Assembly: GCA_046328525.1 (NCBI GenBank)
Contig: JAXLWK010000007.1
Location: 186,001-250,000 of the forward strand
Length of the DNA stretch: 64,000 nt
Origin: JBDHWG01 sp046328525
GTDB lineage: Bacteria; Chloroflexota; Anaerolineae; Epilineales; JAHCIE01
Reading direction: 5' to 3'
In this document: piece after piece, positions 6,942 through 16,144 of the stretch
How the letters are laid out: every line of letters starts with the position of its first letter
Position numbering within the stretch: position 1 is the stretch's first letter
Made by a program: the position numbers and the translations under genes
The notes under the pieces: generated by a model
Databases searched by the model: none
What the model was told of the DNA's origin: nothing
What the model saw: the letters and a program-made list of their open reading frames with translations, nothing else

Positions 6942-8711
6942 TCAGGCAGTGAGAGTGATGGTGGCGGTTGCCTCGCCGGTGTTGATCTGCTTGACAGTCA
7001 CAGTGAATCTCCGCTGGCTGAACACCGCGCCGTCAAGAAGCTCCGGGCTGCCCGAAGTTTGCTGCAGGTACGAGTGATTGTCCGGCTTCCACTCGTGGGC
7101 CAGCACAGTGTCTCGCCGAATGCCGCGGTCAAAACCGCTCTTTTGGCGGAATTCGACACAGAAGTAGTGCTCGCCCGCGCTGTCCTGGATCGGTATCTTG
7201 ACGGCGAGGTAGCCGTTGGCCTCCGGGCGGTTGAGGGCCGCGAGTGTGATGTCCTGCGTCTGCGGGTGGGCGGTATCGGGCGTCACGGTCAGGACGCGGC
7301 TCGCGGGCAAGTGGCCCAGGTACAACCGATGCGGGGCGTTCAACTCAGGCCCGCTCGGGTTCGTCACGTCGCCAGACGCCGTCGAGGTCGCCGTCCCTTC
7401 GCCGCCGAAGCCAGTGAATGACCAGGAGTTCAAGGCGCTCATCACATCCCACAGGTCGCCATATTCTGTCCCTCTGTCGTCGCGGGAGTGATTCAATCCA
7501 TACTCGTGGTGCATCTCTTGGGCGGCTGTGCTGACGTCCCACCCATTTGGATCCAACACGACCAGTCCGCCCCCGCCGCCGATGCCCGTGCCGGGACATT
7601 CAGAATGACGACGGCATCGAAGTAGGTCATGCCACTTGTGGCATCCTTGTACTTATGCCGGCCACTGTCCAGGCGCGTCAGGCCGCTCGCGGTGACGCCG
7701 TCGGCGAACAGATCAATGCGGCTGTCGTGGGTTGGGTTGGACTTGGGGCGGTCGGCCAGATTATACGGCAACTTGAACCAGCCTTTGACCTGCGTCTGAC
7801 TGATATCCCGAGCGCCGTAGGAGATGTCGCGGACGTAGTCCGCCATGCCTCCGAGACCGACACCGGCGCCCGTGAAGAACTGCTCGAAGAATCTGCGGCT
7901 GTCTTCGGGTTTGGCGTTAGGCGGCTCTTGGCTCTGGTCCTTGAACTTGCACAAGAGGATCGCCCAGGGATCGTGCTGCAAGGCCGGCCAGTCGTTTGCG
8001 ACCGACGTGTTTTTGGTGTAGGCCCACCAGTAGGTGAAGTGGGAGCCGTCGTAACGTCCGTCTACCCGCGTCATTTGCCCCGTGCGCGTGTTGCAGAAGA
8101 TCGCATCGTCGCGCCTCGCACCCCGGCTCATTGCGTAGGTCGGCTTCCTTGACGCGGGCAAAGACGAGGCGGCCCGCGTCGCCCACTACGGGCAGTTGGC
8201 CCAGGTTCACGCCGCCCAAGGGAGCGAGGCGTCCATTGTCGAACTCAGCCCTGCGAAAGCGGTAGGCGCCCGTCGCTCCGTTCCGCAGCACAAGGCCGTC
8301 CTTCGCCCCTCCATCGACGTTCGCCACAGCCACCCGTTCGTTGCGCTGGATCGCCCCGCGTTGGTCGTGAAGGCCCACCAGAAGGTGCGCTTGCCCGGCC
8401 TGATCGGTGGCGGAATCGTACCGCGACAGCTGCCCGTTGGGGTAATCAATGAGCAGGAGGTCGTCGCGCCCGACCGTCTGACCAAACTCGCCCGCCAGAA
8501 TGGTCTTGTGTATTCTGTTGGCAGCCGAGAGATTGCCCAGGTCGAAGTTGGGCATAGGCGCGAAGTAGCCCGTCGGGATGCGGGTCAGCATGCGCAGCGC
8601 GCCGTTCGCCGGATTGTAGACCAGGATATCGTCGGCCCCGTCGCCGTCAAAGTCGCCAACGATGGCGTGCTCGTCGGGCGCAATGAAAGACGGCTGAGTA
8701 AACACCACCAA
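6942..8711 (-). pseudogene. Frameshifted metzincin-like metalloprotease with FG-GAP/VCBS-type repeats
   Basis: The minus strand encodes one degraded protein across several frames. The N-terminal part (8711 to about 8155) has FG-GAP-like repeats (AIVGDFDGDGADDILVYNP, NERVAVANVDGGAKDGLVLR), with a compensated frame change near 8395-8340. The frame shifts near 8155 and again near 7575. The middle has GGMADYVRDISYGARDISQT. The C-terminal part has a protease-like site, QEMHHEYGLNHSRDD, then DLWDVMSAL, resembling the HExxHxxxxxH zinc site and the Met-turn of metzincins, but the first histidine is glutamine (CAA). No signal peptide remains, and the start abuts a kinase fragment. Confidence 0.75.
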
Positions 8712-8726
8712 AGCTCGGTCAGATCA

Positions 8727-9155
8727 CGCGTCTGGCTCGTGGATTGGGAGGCGGCGTTCCTCAACGACCCGTATGTGGACCTGGCGGTCGCGGCGAACTT
8801 CTTCGTCGAGGACGACGCCCAGGCAGAGGCGTATCTGCGCGCTTACTTCGGCGAGCCGGCCGGGGACTATCGCCGCGCGCGCTTTTACCTGATGCAGCAG
8901 GCCATGCACGTGTTCTACGTCGCGTTCCTCATGCTAATCGTCGCCCAGTCGGGCATATCTGTTGGCTCGGACATGACGGCGCCGGATTTCCGAGATTTCC
9001 ACGCGCGCCTCATCTCCGGCGAGGTGGCGCTGGTGACGCCGGAGGAGCGGCTGGCGTATGCGCGGGTGCATCTGAACGCGGTGTTGGCCAATATGCGCAC
9101 GCAGCGCTTCCGGGACGCGGTTGCCCTGGTCGCCGCCGCCCGCGCCACTGAGTAG
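8727..9155 (+). pseudogene. C-terminal fragment of an APH-type phosphotransferase
   Basis: The 142 codons from RVWLVDWEAAFLND to the stop align without gaps with the end of the intact kinase gene (6453-6881), with clear but limited divergence (EDDAQAEAYLRAYFGEP against KDEAGEEAYLQAYFGEP). The N-lobe and catalytic loop are missing; the sequence upstream of 8727 belongs to the reverse-strand protease pseudogene. It has no start codon or ribosome-binding site and cannot be an active kinase. Confidence 0.8.
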
Positions 9156-9159
9156 CAGA

Positions 9160-9190
9160 AGCGGCGAGAGAACAATCGCCTCTCGCCGCT
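9160..9190. terminator. Hairpin terminator between convergent units
   Basis: AGCGGCGAGAG (9160-9170) and CTCTCGCCGCT (9180-9190) form a perfect 11-bp stem with a 9-base loop. There is no clear T tract on either side. Confidence 0.5.
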
Positions 9191-9232
9191 CGTCGGCGTT
9201 GCCGTATTCGATTGAGGATGGAGTGGTTGCCG

Positions 9233-9874
9233 TTATTCGGCGGGCTTGGCCTCGGCGGCGGGCGCTTCGGCAGCCGGGGCCTCAGCGGCGGGGGCCTCAG
9301 CAGCGGGAGCCTCAGCGGCGGGAGCCTCGGCAGCGGGGGCCTCAGCAGCCTCAGGCTCGGCGACTTCGGCAGCCTCGGCGGTCTTGTCGGCCACGGCGGC
9401 TTCCTGCTCGCTCAGATCATGGGTCATGACGGCCAGCGGGCTGGACGCCTGGACGGCGGTCTTGAACGCATCGTCGCTGCCGTAGGGCACGCTGGCGATG
9501 ATGGCCGCCTGGCCGGGCTTCATGCTGCCGACGACCTTCGCCACGTACTCCTTCGACTCACCGCGCTTGCTGAACGCGCCGATGATCAGGCCCAGGCCGC
9601 CCATGCTCGCGACGGCAGCCAGGCCGATGCCCGGCAGCAGCGCGACGACGAGGCCGAGGACGATGCCCCAGCCCAGGCCCCTGCCCGGCTGGCGCTTGCC
9701 CTCGCGGTGTTTCTTGAACTTGCCATCCTCGCCCATGACGACGAGGTCGGCGGCGTACACCTTCTCGACGGCCTTCAGCGCCTCGAGCGCCGCCTCGGCA
9801 GATGCCTCATCCGCGAACGTTGCGGCGACTACGGTGTACTTTGGCGTCTTCTCTTTTTTCTCTTTCTCACTCAT
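9233..9874 (-). CDS. DUF1269-like membrane protein with an Ala-Glu-Pro repeat tail
   Basis: A 213-residue protein. The body (about residues 12-150) follows the DUF1269 pattern: an alpha/beta half (YTVVAATFADEASAEAALEAL), the VVMGEDGKFKKHRE strand pair, a glycine-rich hydrophobic hairpin (GLGWGIVLGLVVALLPGIGL) and a PGQAAIIASVP strand. The last 45 residues are about six exact repeats of EAPAA, encoded by near-identical 15-base units that could expand or shrink by slippage. ATG at 9874 has AAGGAGAG nine bases upstream. The function of the family is unknown; membrane association is likely. Confidence 0.8.
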   Translation of the reverse strand: MSEKEKKEKTPKYTVVAATFADEASAEAALEALKAVEKVYAADLVVMGEDGKFKKHREGKRQPGRGLGWGIVLGLVVALLPGIGLAAVASMGGLGLIIGAFSKRGESKEYVAKVVGSMKPGQAAIIASVPYGSDDAFKTAVQASSPLAVMTHDLSEQEAAVADKTAEAAEVAEPEAAEAPAAEAPAAEAPAAEAPAAEAPAAEAPAAEAKPAE

Positions 9875-10104
9875 GTTCCTGCTCTCCTTCTGTTCTGGTG
9901 GCGTAGGCGACCAGTGGCGGCGTTGCATTGGCGCCGAAAAGGAGCTGTTTGTGAGGTGAACAACCCCTGGCAATTGGGGACCGTGACTCGCCGAGCGCGA
10001 CGCGCACGGGGCGCCATTCGCATTATATGACCCACGACTCGCGGCGTCAATGGGTTTGCCCCGTCCACGCCCCAGAATACCCCATAGATGCGCCTTTTGG
10101 GTGT

Positions 10105-10230
10105 AACGAAACGCCCGCCGCTGAAGCAGCGGGCTACGGGTGCAAGCCTGAGAGGCTGCCGCTCCGGCTCCCCCAGCCCCTTGGGCTTGCATGAGTAGCC
10201 GTAGGCTTGAGCCTACGGCGGCCGCCGGCC
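10105..10230. repeat. Pair of dispersed palindromes (TTCAG family)
   Basis: In the 448-bp gap before the glycosyltransferase, CCGCTGAAGCAGCGGGCTAC and, about 70 bp on, GTAGCCGTAGGCTTGAGCC with its complement form two short hairpins facing each other around a shared GTAGC end. The layout is the same as in the repeats at 26.7, 39.0 and 51.3 kb. The rest of the gap shows nothing I recognise. Confidence 0.5.
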
Positions 10231-10322
10231 GCGAGCAGCCCGGGCTTGTTCTCAGAGGCCATAAGCGCCCTCCCATCGAGAACTTGCCTATCCCCGGCGC
10301 CGCGCCTATCCTTCTGCCTAGT

Positions 10323-11951
10323 ATGTCGAAGTTAGTCCCAGGCGCCGTCTCCAGCGCGGATGGCGTCGGCGCGAGCGCTTTGCTCCGCCTGAATACCCGC
10401 TGGCTGTGCGCCCTGATCGTTGTGGGTGTCACCGTCGCGGCGCTGGCGATTCGCTGGCCGTACCTCCTGCTCGTCCCGCGCCTGACCGACGAAACCCGCG
10501 AGGCGCTCTGGGCGCTCCAGGTGACGCGCGGCGAGAACTACCCCCTCACCCTCTTTCACGCGCACATCGGGGCCGTCCATACCTACCTTCTCGCCGCGCT
10601 GTTCCGCGTGTTCGGCCAGCACGCCGGTCTGCCCCGCGAGGTCTCGGCGGTGTTCGGGGCGCTGCTCGCCGGCCTCACCGCCTGGCTCGCCTGGCAGTTT
10701 GTGGCCCGCGACCCACGCCTGGCAGGGGCCAGGGCGACCGGGGCGGCGGCCGCCGCGCTCGCCGGCGGGCTGGTCGCCACGTCCTTCCCCCTGGTCGCCG
10801 CCAACGGTCACATCGGGTGGGCTAACTGCCTGACGCCCTTTTTCGCCACGTTGGCCCTCGGCCTGACCTGGCTTGGCGTCGTGGATGAGCGGCCCTGGCG
10901 GCTCGTGGCCGCCGGCTTCGCGTGGGCCATCGCCCTGCAAACACACCCGACGGCGCTAGGCGTGCTGCCAGGCGTCGCCGTGTGGTTCGTGCTGCACCCG
11001 ACCGGGCGCCGCTGGCTGCGCACGCGCTGGCCGTGGCTGACCGCGGCCGCGTTCGCCCTCGGCTACGCCAACATGATTGTGTACAACGTGATGACCGGCG
11101 GCGGGTCCATGGCCGCCGCCCTCGACGCCGGCAACGCGTACCGTATCCCGCCGGCCCTGTCGGAGCGCGCGGCGGCAGTCGCGTCGGTCTTTGTGCAGCA
11201 GGGACGCATGATGGCGGGCGCGTACGTCATCCAGCCCGATGGCGAGTTCCCCACGCTCATCACGCCGGCGGCGCTTCTGTGCGCGGCCCTCGCGTTCCTG
11301 GCGCTGATCTGGGCGGCGCGGCGCATTCAGACCGCCATTCTGCCCCTGGCCGTCGTCTCCGGCGCACTCACCCTGCCGCTCATCACCGACAACTTCGAGG
11401 GTTTCTACGACGCCCGCTACACCGACTTCATGCTGCCCCTCGTCTACCTCGCCCTGGCGCTCGGCGCGGTGAGCTTGTGGCAAGCCTGGCGCGGCGGCGC
11501 CATCGGGCCACGGCGGGCGCTGGCAGACGCCGGTTTCGCGCTGGCGGCGGCCGCGCTCGTGGCGCTGCCACTCCTGTCCGTCGCCAGACTCTACGCCGAC
11601 AGCGAGCGGTACGGCCTGACGAATGCCCCGTTCCTCGAGACGGCGGCGGAGGCTCGCCGCGAGGCGGACCAGAGCGTCGCCGTGCTGCTCGACCGCGAGA
11701 CGAGCCACATCTCCCTGTCCGGCGGCGGCAACGCCCGCCGCGCCCTGGAATATCTGCTCACGATGAACGGCGCGGACTTCAGCGTCGAGCCGGTTGACAA
11801 CATGAGCTGGCTGCTCGACAACAGTCAAGCGCCCATGTTCCTCATCCTGTCCGACGAGAGCTACGCCGCCCTCGCCGCCAAGTCCACCCTCACGCCGACG
11901 ACCTGGCGCGGCCCCGGCTTTGCCGCGTATACCGCGCCCGCCGCGCACTGA
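10323..11951 (+). CDS. Membrane glycosyltransferase, GT39/ArnT-like (PMT_2 family)
   Basis: A 542-residue polytopic protein with many hydrophobic helices. The acidic pair in the first outer loop, PRLTDETREALWALQV, sits where GT-C enzymes of the GT39/GT83 type keep their catalytic Asp-Glu after the first helix. Such enzymes use polyprenyl-phosphate sugars to glycosylate lipids or proteins on the outer face. It resembles the gene at 41149-42597 (IRWPxLxxxPRxxDE) and is probably its paralogue. ATG at 10323 is preferred; no good Shine-Dalgarno is visible, and TATCCT about 15 bases upstream hints at a nearly leaderless message. Confidence 0.75.
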   Translation: MSKLVPGAVSSADGVGASALLRLNTRWLCALIVVGVTVAALAIRWPYLLLVPRLTDETREALWALQVTRGENYPLTLFHAHIGAVHTYLLAALFRVFGQHAGLPREVSAVFGALLAGLTAWLAWQFVARDPRLAGARATGAAAAALAGGLVATSFPLVAANGHIGWANCLTPFFATLALGLTWLGVVDERPWRLVAAGFAWAIALQTHPTALGVLPGVAVWFVLHPTGRRWLRTRWPWLTAAAFALGYANMIVYNVMTGGGSMAAALDAGNAYRIPPALSERAAAVASVFVQQGRMMAGAYVIQPDGEFPTLITPAALLCAALAFLALIWAARRIQTAILPLAVVSGALTLPLITDNFEGFYDARYTDFMLPLVYLALALGAVSLWQAWRGGAIGPRRALADAGFALAAAALVALPLLSVARLYADSERYGLTNAPFLETAAEARREADQSVAVLLDRETSHISLSGGGNARRALEYLLTMNGADFSVEPVDNMSWLLDNSQAPMFLILSDESYAALAAKSTLTPTTWRGPGFAAYTAPAAH

Positions 11952-11989
11952 CATGTTACCGAGTTCCCTTGCGGACTCTGCCAGGCCGA

Positions 11990-12718
11990 CTACTTCTCCG
12001 CCTGGTCCAGGTCCTGGCGCGTGTCGCGGTTGAACTCGAGCGTGAGATAGTCCACGCTCATGGGGAAGGACATCTCCAGCGCGTGGATAAACTGCACTCC
12101 GGTGCGAATCTGTCGCGGCCGGCACTCCAGGAGGTGGCCGCCGTGCTGGCGGTCGGCGGAGAGGAAGTGGAGGTGCAAACCGGGGACGCTGACGGAGCTC
12201 ATGAACGCGGGGGTGTAGAAGCCGGCCAGCGTGCCCTCGATCTCCGTGAACTCGAAGATAGGCTCCTCCCGCGTCACCTCGACCAGCGGCCGATAGTTGT
12301 GCTGCTTCGGAACGGAGCGCACCTTGAGATAGGCGAACACGCCGTCAATGCGAATCGCGTAGAAGATGTTGGGAGACGGCAGGAGCCACTGAAGCCAATC
12401 GAGAAAGGCCGCGTAACTCTGCTCGCCCACCAGTTGGTCGTGGCTGACAGGCTTGTAGAAGGTGACGCAGGCGAAGGGCGTCAACGCCTCGTCGCCGACC
12501 ACGCTCACCCGGCCATCGGCGGCAATCTGGTAGACGGCCCCGTCAATCATAACCATCTCGCCGTCCAGGTGGTCGAACGTGCCGAGGCCAAAATCGCCGT
12601 GCCGCTTGATGTCCTTGAAAGGGATATTCTCTTCGTAGAGACCCTCGACCAGCGCGTTGACGGGCGCGCACAGGTAGATGGCGCTCTTGTGCGCCGTCGG
12701 GCGTTCCCTGGTCGTCAT
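11990..12718 (-). CDS. budA: Alpha-acetolactate decarboxylase
   Basis: A 242-residue enzyme converting acetolactate to acetoin plus CO2, which diverts pyruvate from acid formation. Family marks are GDFGLGTFDHLDGEMVMIDG, TPFACVTFY, IFYAIRIDGVFAYLKVRS and the zinc site GLHLHFLSADRQHGGHLLE, in which the three metal histidines are present. Length is normal for AlsD/BudA. No acetolactate synthase is adjacent; the neighbour upstream on the same strand is a sortase, 22 bp away, so they may be co-transcribed without an obvious functional link. A run of eight G just before the ATG serves as the ribosome-binding site. Confidence 0.92.
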   Translation of the reverse strand: MTTRERPTAHKSAIYLCAPVNALVEGLYEENIPFKDIKRHGDFGLGTFDHLDGEMVMIDGAVYQIAADGRVSVVGDEALTPFACVTFYKPVSHDQLVGEQSYAAFLDWLQWLLPSPNIFYAIRIDGVFAYLKVRSVPKQHNYRPLVEVTREEPIFEFTEIEGTLAGFYTPAFMSSVSVPGLHLHFLSADRQHGGHLLECRPRQIRTGVQFIHALEMSFPMSVDYLTLEFNRDTRQDLDQAEK

Positions 12719-12740
12719 GCCCCCCCCTTTGCGCCGCGAT

Positions 12741-13547
12741 CTACTTCACCTCTTCGGCGACGACGATCAGGCGGTGTGTGTTCGTCCAGGCCGGCCAGCA
12801 CGTCACAAGCGTGAGCCGACTGTCGTCCGTCGGGTCCATCCAGCGGGCGTTGGCGAGGCGCGTCGCCAGCGGCATGCCTTCCTCGCGCAGAATCATCTTC
12901 TGCGTCACCACGTAATCGTGCTGGACGCCGCCGGCGAACACGGCAATCGGCGCGCCGACCTCGATGTTCACAAGGTCGCCAAACACCTTGCCGTAGATGT
13001 TGTGGTGCGCCGACATGACCGTGTTGCCCTCGCCGGGCCGCGCGCTGTCGTTGTGCCAGCCGGCGGCGTAGGGCGGCACATACTGCTGCAAGAGGTACTG
13101 GCCCGCGATCCACGCCCTGTACTTGGCGGAGGGTGTCACCTGGGTGTCCAGGTCAATCGAAGGGATGACAAGGCGCGACGGCGCCGGGGCCTCCGGCGCT
13201 GCGACGACCGGGGCGGGCGCGATTGGTGCAATCGGCGCGATCGGTGTGTCCACCGTGACCGCCTCCCCATTCGCCTGCGTCGCCGGCGCGGCGCTTAGGG
13301 CGGCGGCGCCGGGGATTCGCAGGTTCTGCCCCGGGTAGATAACATTCGCGTCGGCCAGCCCGTTGATCTGCACGAGTGCGTCAATGCTCACACCAAAGCG
13401 AGCGGCGATGCCGGACAGGCTGTCGCCCGACTGCACGACATACGGGCCGTCGGCGACGGCGGACATGGCCGCCCCGAAGAGCAGGATGCCCACGACCAGC
13501 AGCACAGCGAACGGGCGGAGGACACGGCGATAGCTCATCAGACGCAT
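12741..13547 (-). CDS. LysM-domain sortase
   Basis: A 268-residue exported protein. It has an N-terminal hydrophobic signal (residues 10-32), a LysM domain (YVVQSGDSLSGIAARFGVS to LRIPG, about 35-80), a Pro/Ala linker with IAPIAPIAP repeats, and a sortase domain. The sortase triad is visible: His in VMSAHHNIYG, Cys in TLVTCWP and Arg in THRLIVVAE. Sortases cleave and transfer surface proteins; LysM binds peptidoglycan or related glycans. No sorting-signal substrate is adjacent. ATG at 13547 has AAGGAG seven bases upstream. The fusion of LysM and sortase is uncommon in model organisms. Confidence 0.88.
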   Translation of the reverse strand: MRLMSYRRVLRPFAVLLVVGILLFGAAMSAVADGPYVVQSGDSLSGIAARFGVSIDALVQINGLADANVIYPGQNLRIPGAAALSAAPATQANGEAVTVDTPIAPIAPIAPAPVVAAPEAPAPSRLVIPSIDLDTQVTPSAKYRAWIAGQYLLQQYVPPYAAGWHNDSARPGEGNTVMSAHHNIYGKVFGDLVNIEVGAPIAVFAGGVQHDYVVTQKMILREEGMPLATRLANARWMDPTDDSRLTLVTCWPAWTNTHRLIVVAEEVK

Positions 13548-13699
13548 GCAAGGCTCCTTATCCAGGGCCGGTGGGACTACGCGCATTGTACAATACTGCG
13601 CCCGGTTTGTAAAGGGTCGCACAGGCCAGCAATCCCTGCCTATATATGAGACGCCGGACGGCCCACAAAGGCTACGGCCGGCGGCGAAGCGACTTTTTC

Positions 13700-13728
13700 T
13701 TGACCCGGCCATCCTTAGCGCCTATCAT
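13700..13728 (+). promoter_or_regulatory. Promoter of aspS
   Basis: TTGACC (13700-13705), a 17-bp spacer and TATCAT (13723-13728) give a good sigma-70 promoter about 80 bp before the aspS start. Confidence 0.65.
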
Positions 13729-13741
13729 TATGTGTCGCTTT

Positions 13742-13783
13742 CCTCGACGACGAGGCCCCGATATCGTGCGGGGCCTTTGCCTT
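13742..13783 (+). promoter_or_regulatory. Possible attenuator in the aspS leader
   Basis: AGGCCCCG (13753-13760) and CGGGGCCT (13769-13776) form a terminator-like hairpin followed by TTGCCTTAG, between promoter and start codon. The overlapping hairpin CCTCG-ACGA-CGAGG (13742-13755) competes for its first bases. Expression of aspS would need read-through. No T-box motif is present. Confidence 0.45.
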
Positions 13784-13810
13784 AGTCTCGTTCTTATCCC
13801 TGGAGGCTGC

Positions 13811-15592
<1,782 letters not shown>

Positions 15593-15599
15593 ATGAGAG

Positions 15600-15632
15600 T
15601 TCGGGGCGCACCCTATCTACGCCCCGAATTGC
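15600..15632 (+). terminator. Terminator of aspS
   Basis: TTCGGGGCG (15600-15608) and CGCCCCGAA (15620-15628) form a 9-bp stem with an 11-base loop just after the stop codon, followed by TTGCATTT. Confidence 0.65.
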
Positions 15633-15634
15633 AT

Positions 15635-15663
15635 TTGCCATCTCGGACGATGTATGCTAATAT
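15635..15663 (+). promoter_or_regulatory. Promoter of the 6S-like RNA
   Basis: TTGCCA (15635-15640), a 17-bp spacer and TAATAT (15658-15663) stand directly between the aspS terminator and the RNA. Confidence 0.6.
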
Positions 15664-15669
15664 TACGGC

Positions 15670-15885
15670 CAGCAGCCCTGCTGAGTTTGTGATGCGGCTT
15701 CGGCGTTTACTGCCAACACCCACCCTTCGGGAGGCGCTTTCCGTGGAAAAGGCATTCGGGAAACCGTTGACTTTCCAGGTAGCCGCCCACCTGCGCAAGC
15801 AGGCTTTAAACTCACTCGCACACGACTCGGCGGGGCCTCGCTTTGACCAAACTGCTCTCGCTCCTGGTGGAGCGAGAGTTTTTGT
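15670..15885 (+). ncRNA. ssrS: Probable 6S RNA
   Basis: The stretch has its own promoter, no ORF, and a very strong terminator: CTCTCGCTCC-TGGT-GGAGCGAGAG plus TTTTT (15855-15883). The 5' part reads CCCTGCTGAGTTTGTG and the 3' part CCCACCTGCGCAAGCAGG followed by TTTAAACTCACTCGCACACG, then GGCGGGGC. GCCCTGC pairs with GCGGGGC (one wobble) and TGAGTTT with AAACTCA, leaving an asymmetric internal loop. From memory this matches the order of 6S RNA elements (closing stem, CCCACCT hairpin, CACAC strand). 6S RNA binds the housekeeping RNA polymerase. Exact ends are estimates. If not 6S, it is still a structured, terminated small RNA. Confidence 0.6.
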
Positions 15886-15915
15886 AGGCAACTGCATCCG
15901 TGTGGAGAAGGTAAC

Positions 15916-16137
15916 ATGAGCGACAACACGGCCGACGCCATCATCATGGAGAAGATCAACCGCCTGTCGAACGAGCGCCAGACGATCTGGCGCAAGGGCA
16001 GCCTGGGCGCTATGGAGCGCCGCCGCATTGACGAGATCACGCGCGAGCTGGAGCAGCTCTGGAACGAGCGCCGCATCGAGATGGCCGCCCGCCACCGCAG
16101 CGCCGCGCCCGGCGAAGGCGAACGCCCGGGGATGTAG
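15916..16137 (+). CDS. DUF2630 family small protein
   Basis: A 73-residue hydrophilic, mainly helical protein. The segment IMEKINRLSNERQTIWRKGS, then MERRRIDEITRELEQLW, follows the DUF2630 pattern of two amphipathic helices seen in small proteins of Actinobacteria and relatives. GAGAAGG stands five bases before the ATG. It follows the 6S-like RNA closely but beyond its terminator. Function unknown. It ends seven bases before the stop of the convergent primase gene. Confidence 0.75.
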   Translation: MSDNTADAIIMEKINRLSNERQTIWRKGSLGAMERRRIDEITRELEQLWNERRIEMAARHRSAAPGEGERPGM

Positions 16138-16144
16138 CATCGGA

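Noticed and set aside
9236..9365. Regular short repeats that might be taken for a CRISPR or satellite
   Set aside because: They are in-frame 15-base codon repeats of a protein tail, with no spacers.
15595..15919. Plus-strand frame of 108 codons across the 6S-like RNA
   Set aside because: It runs through two terminators and a promoter, has no ribosome-binding site and no family motif.
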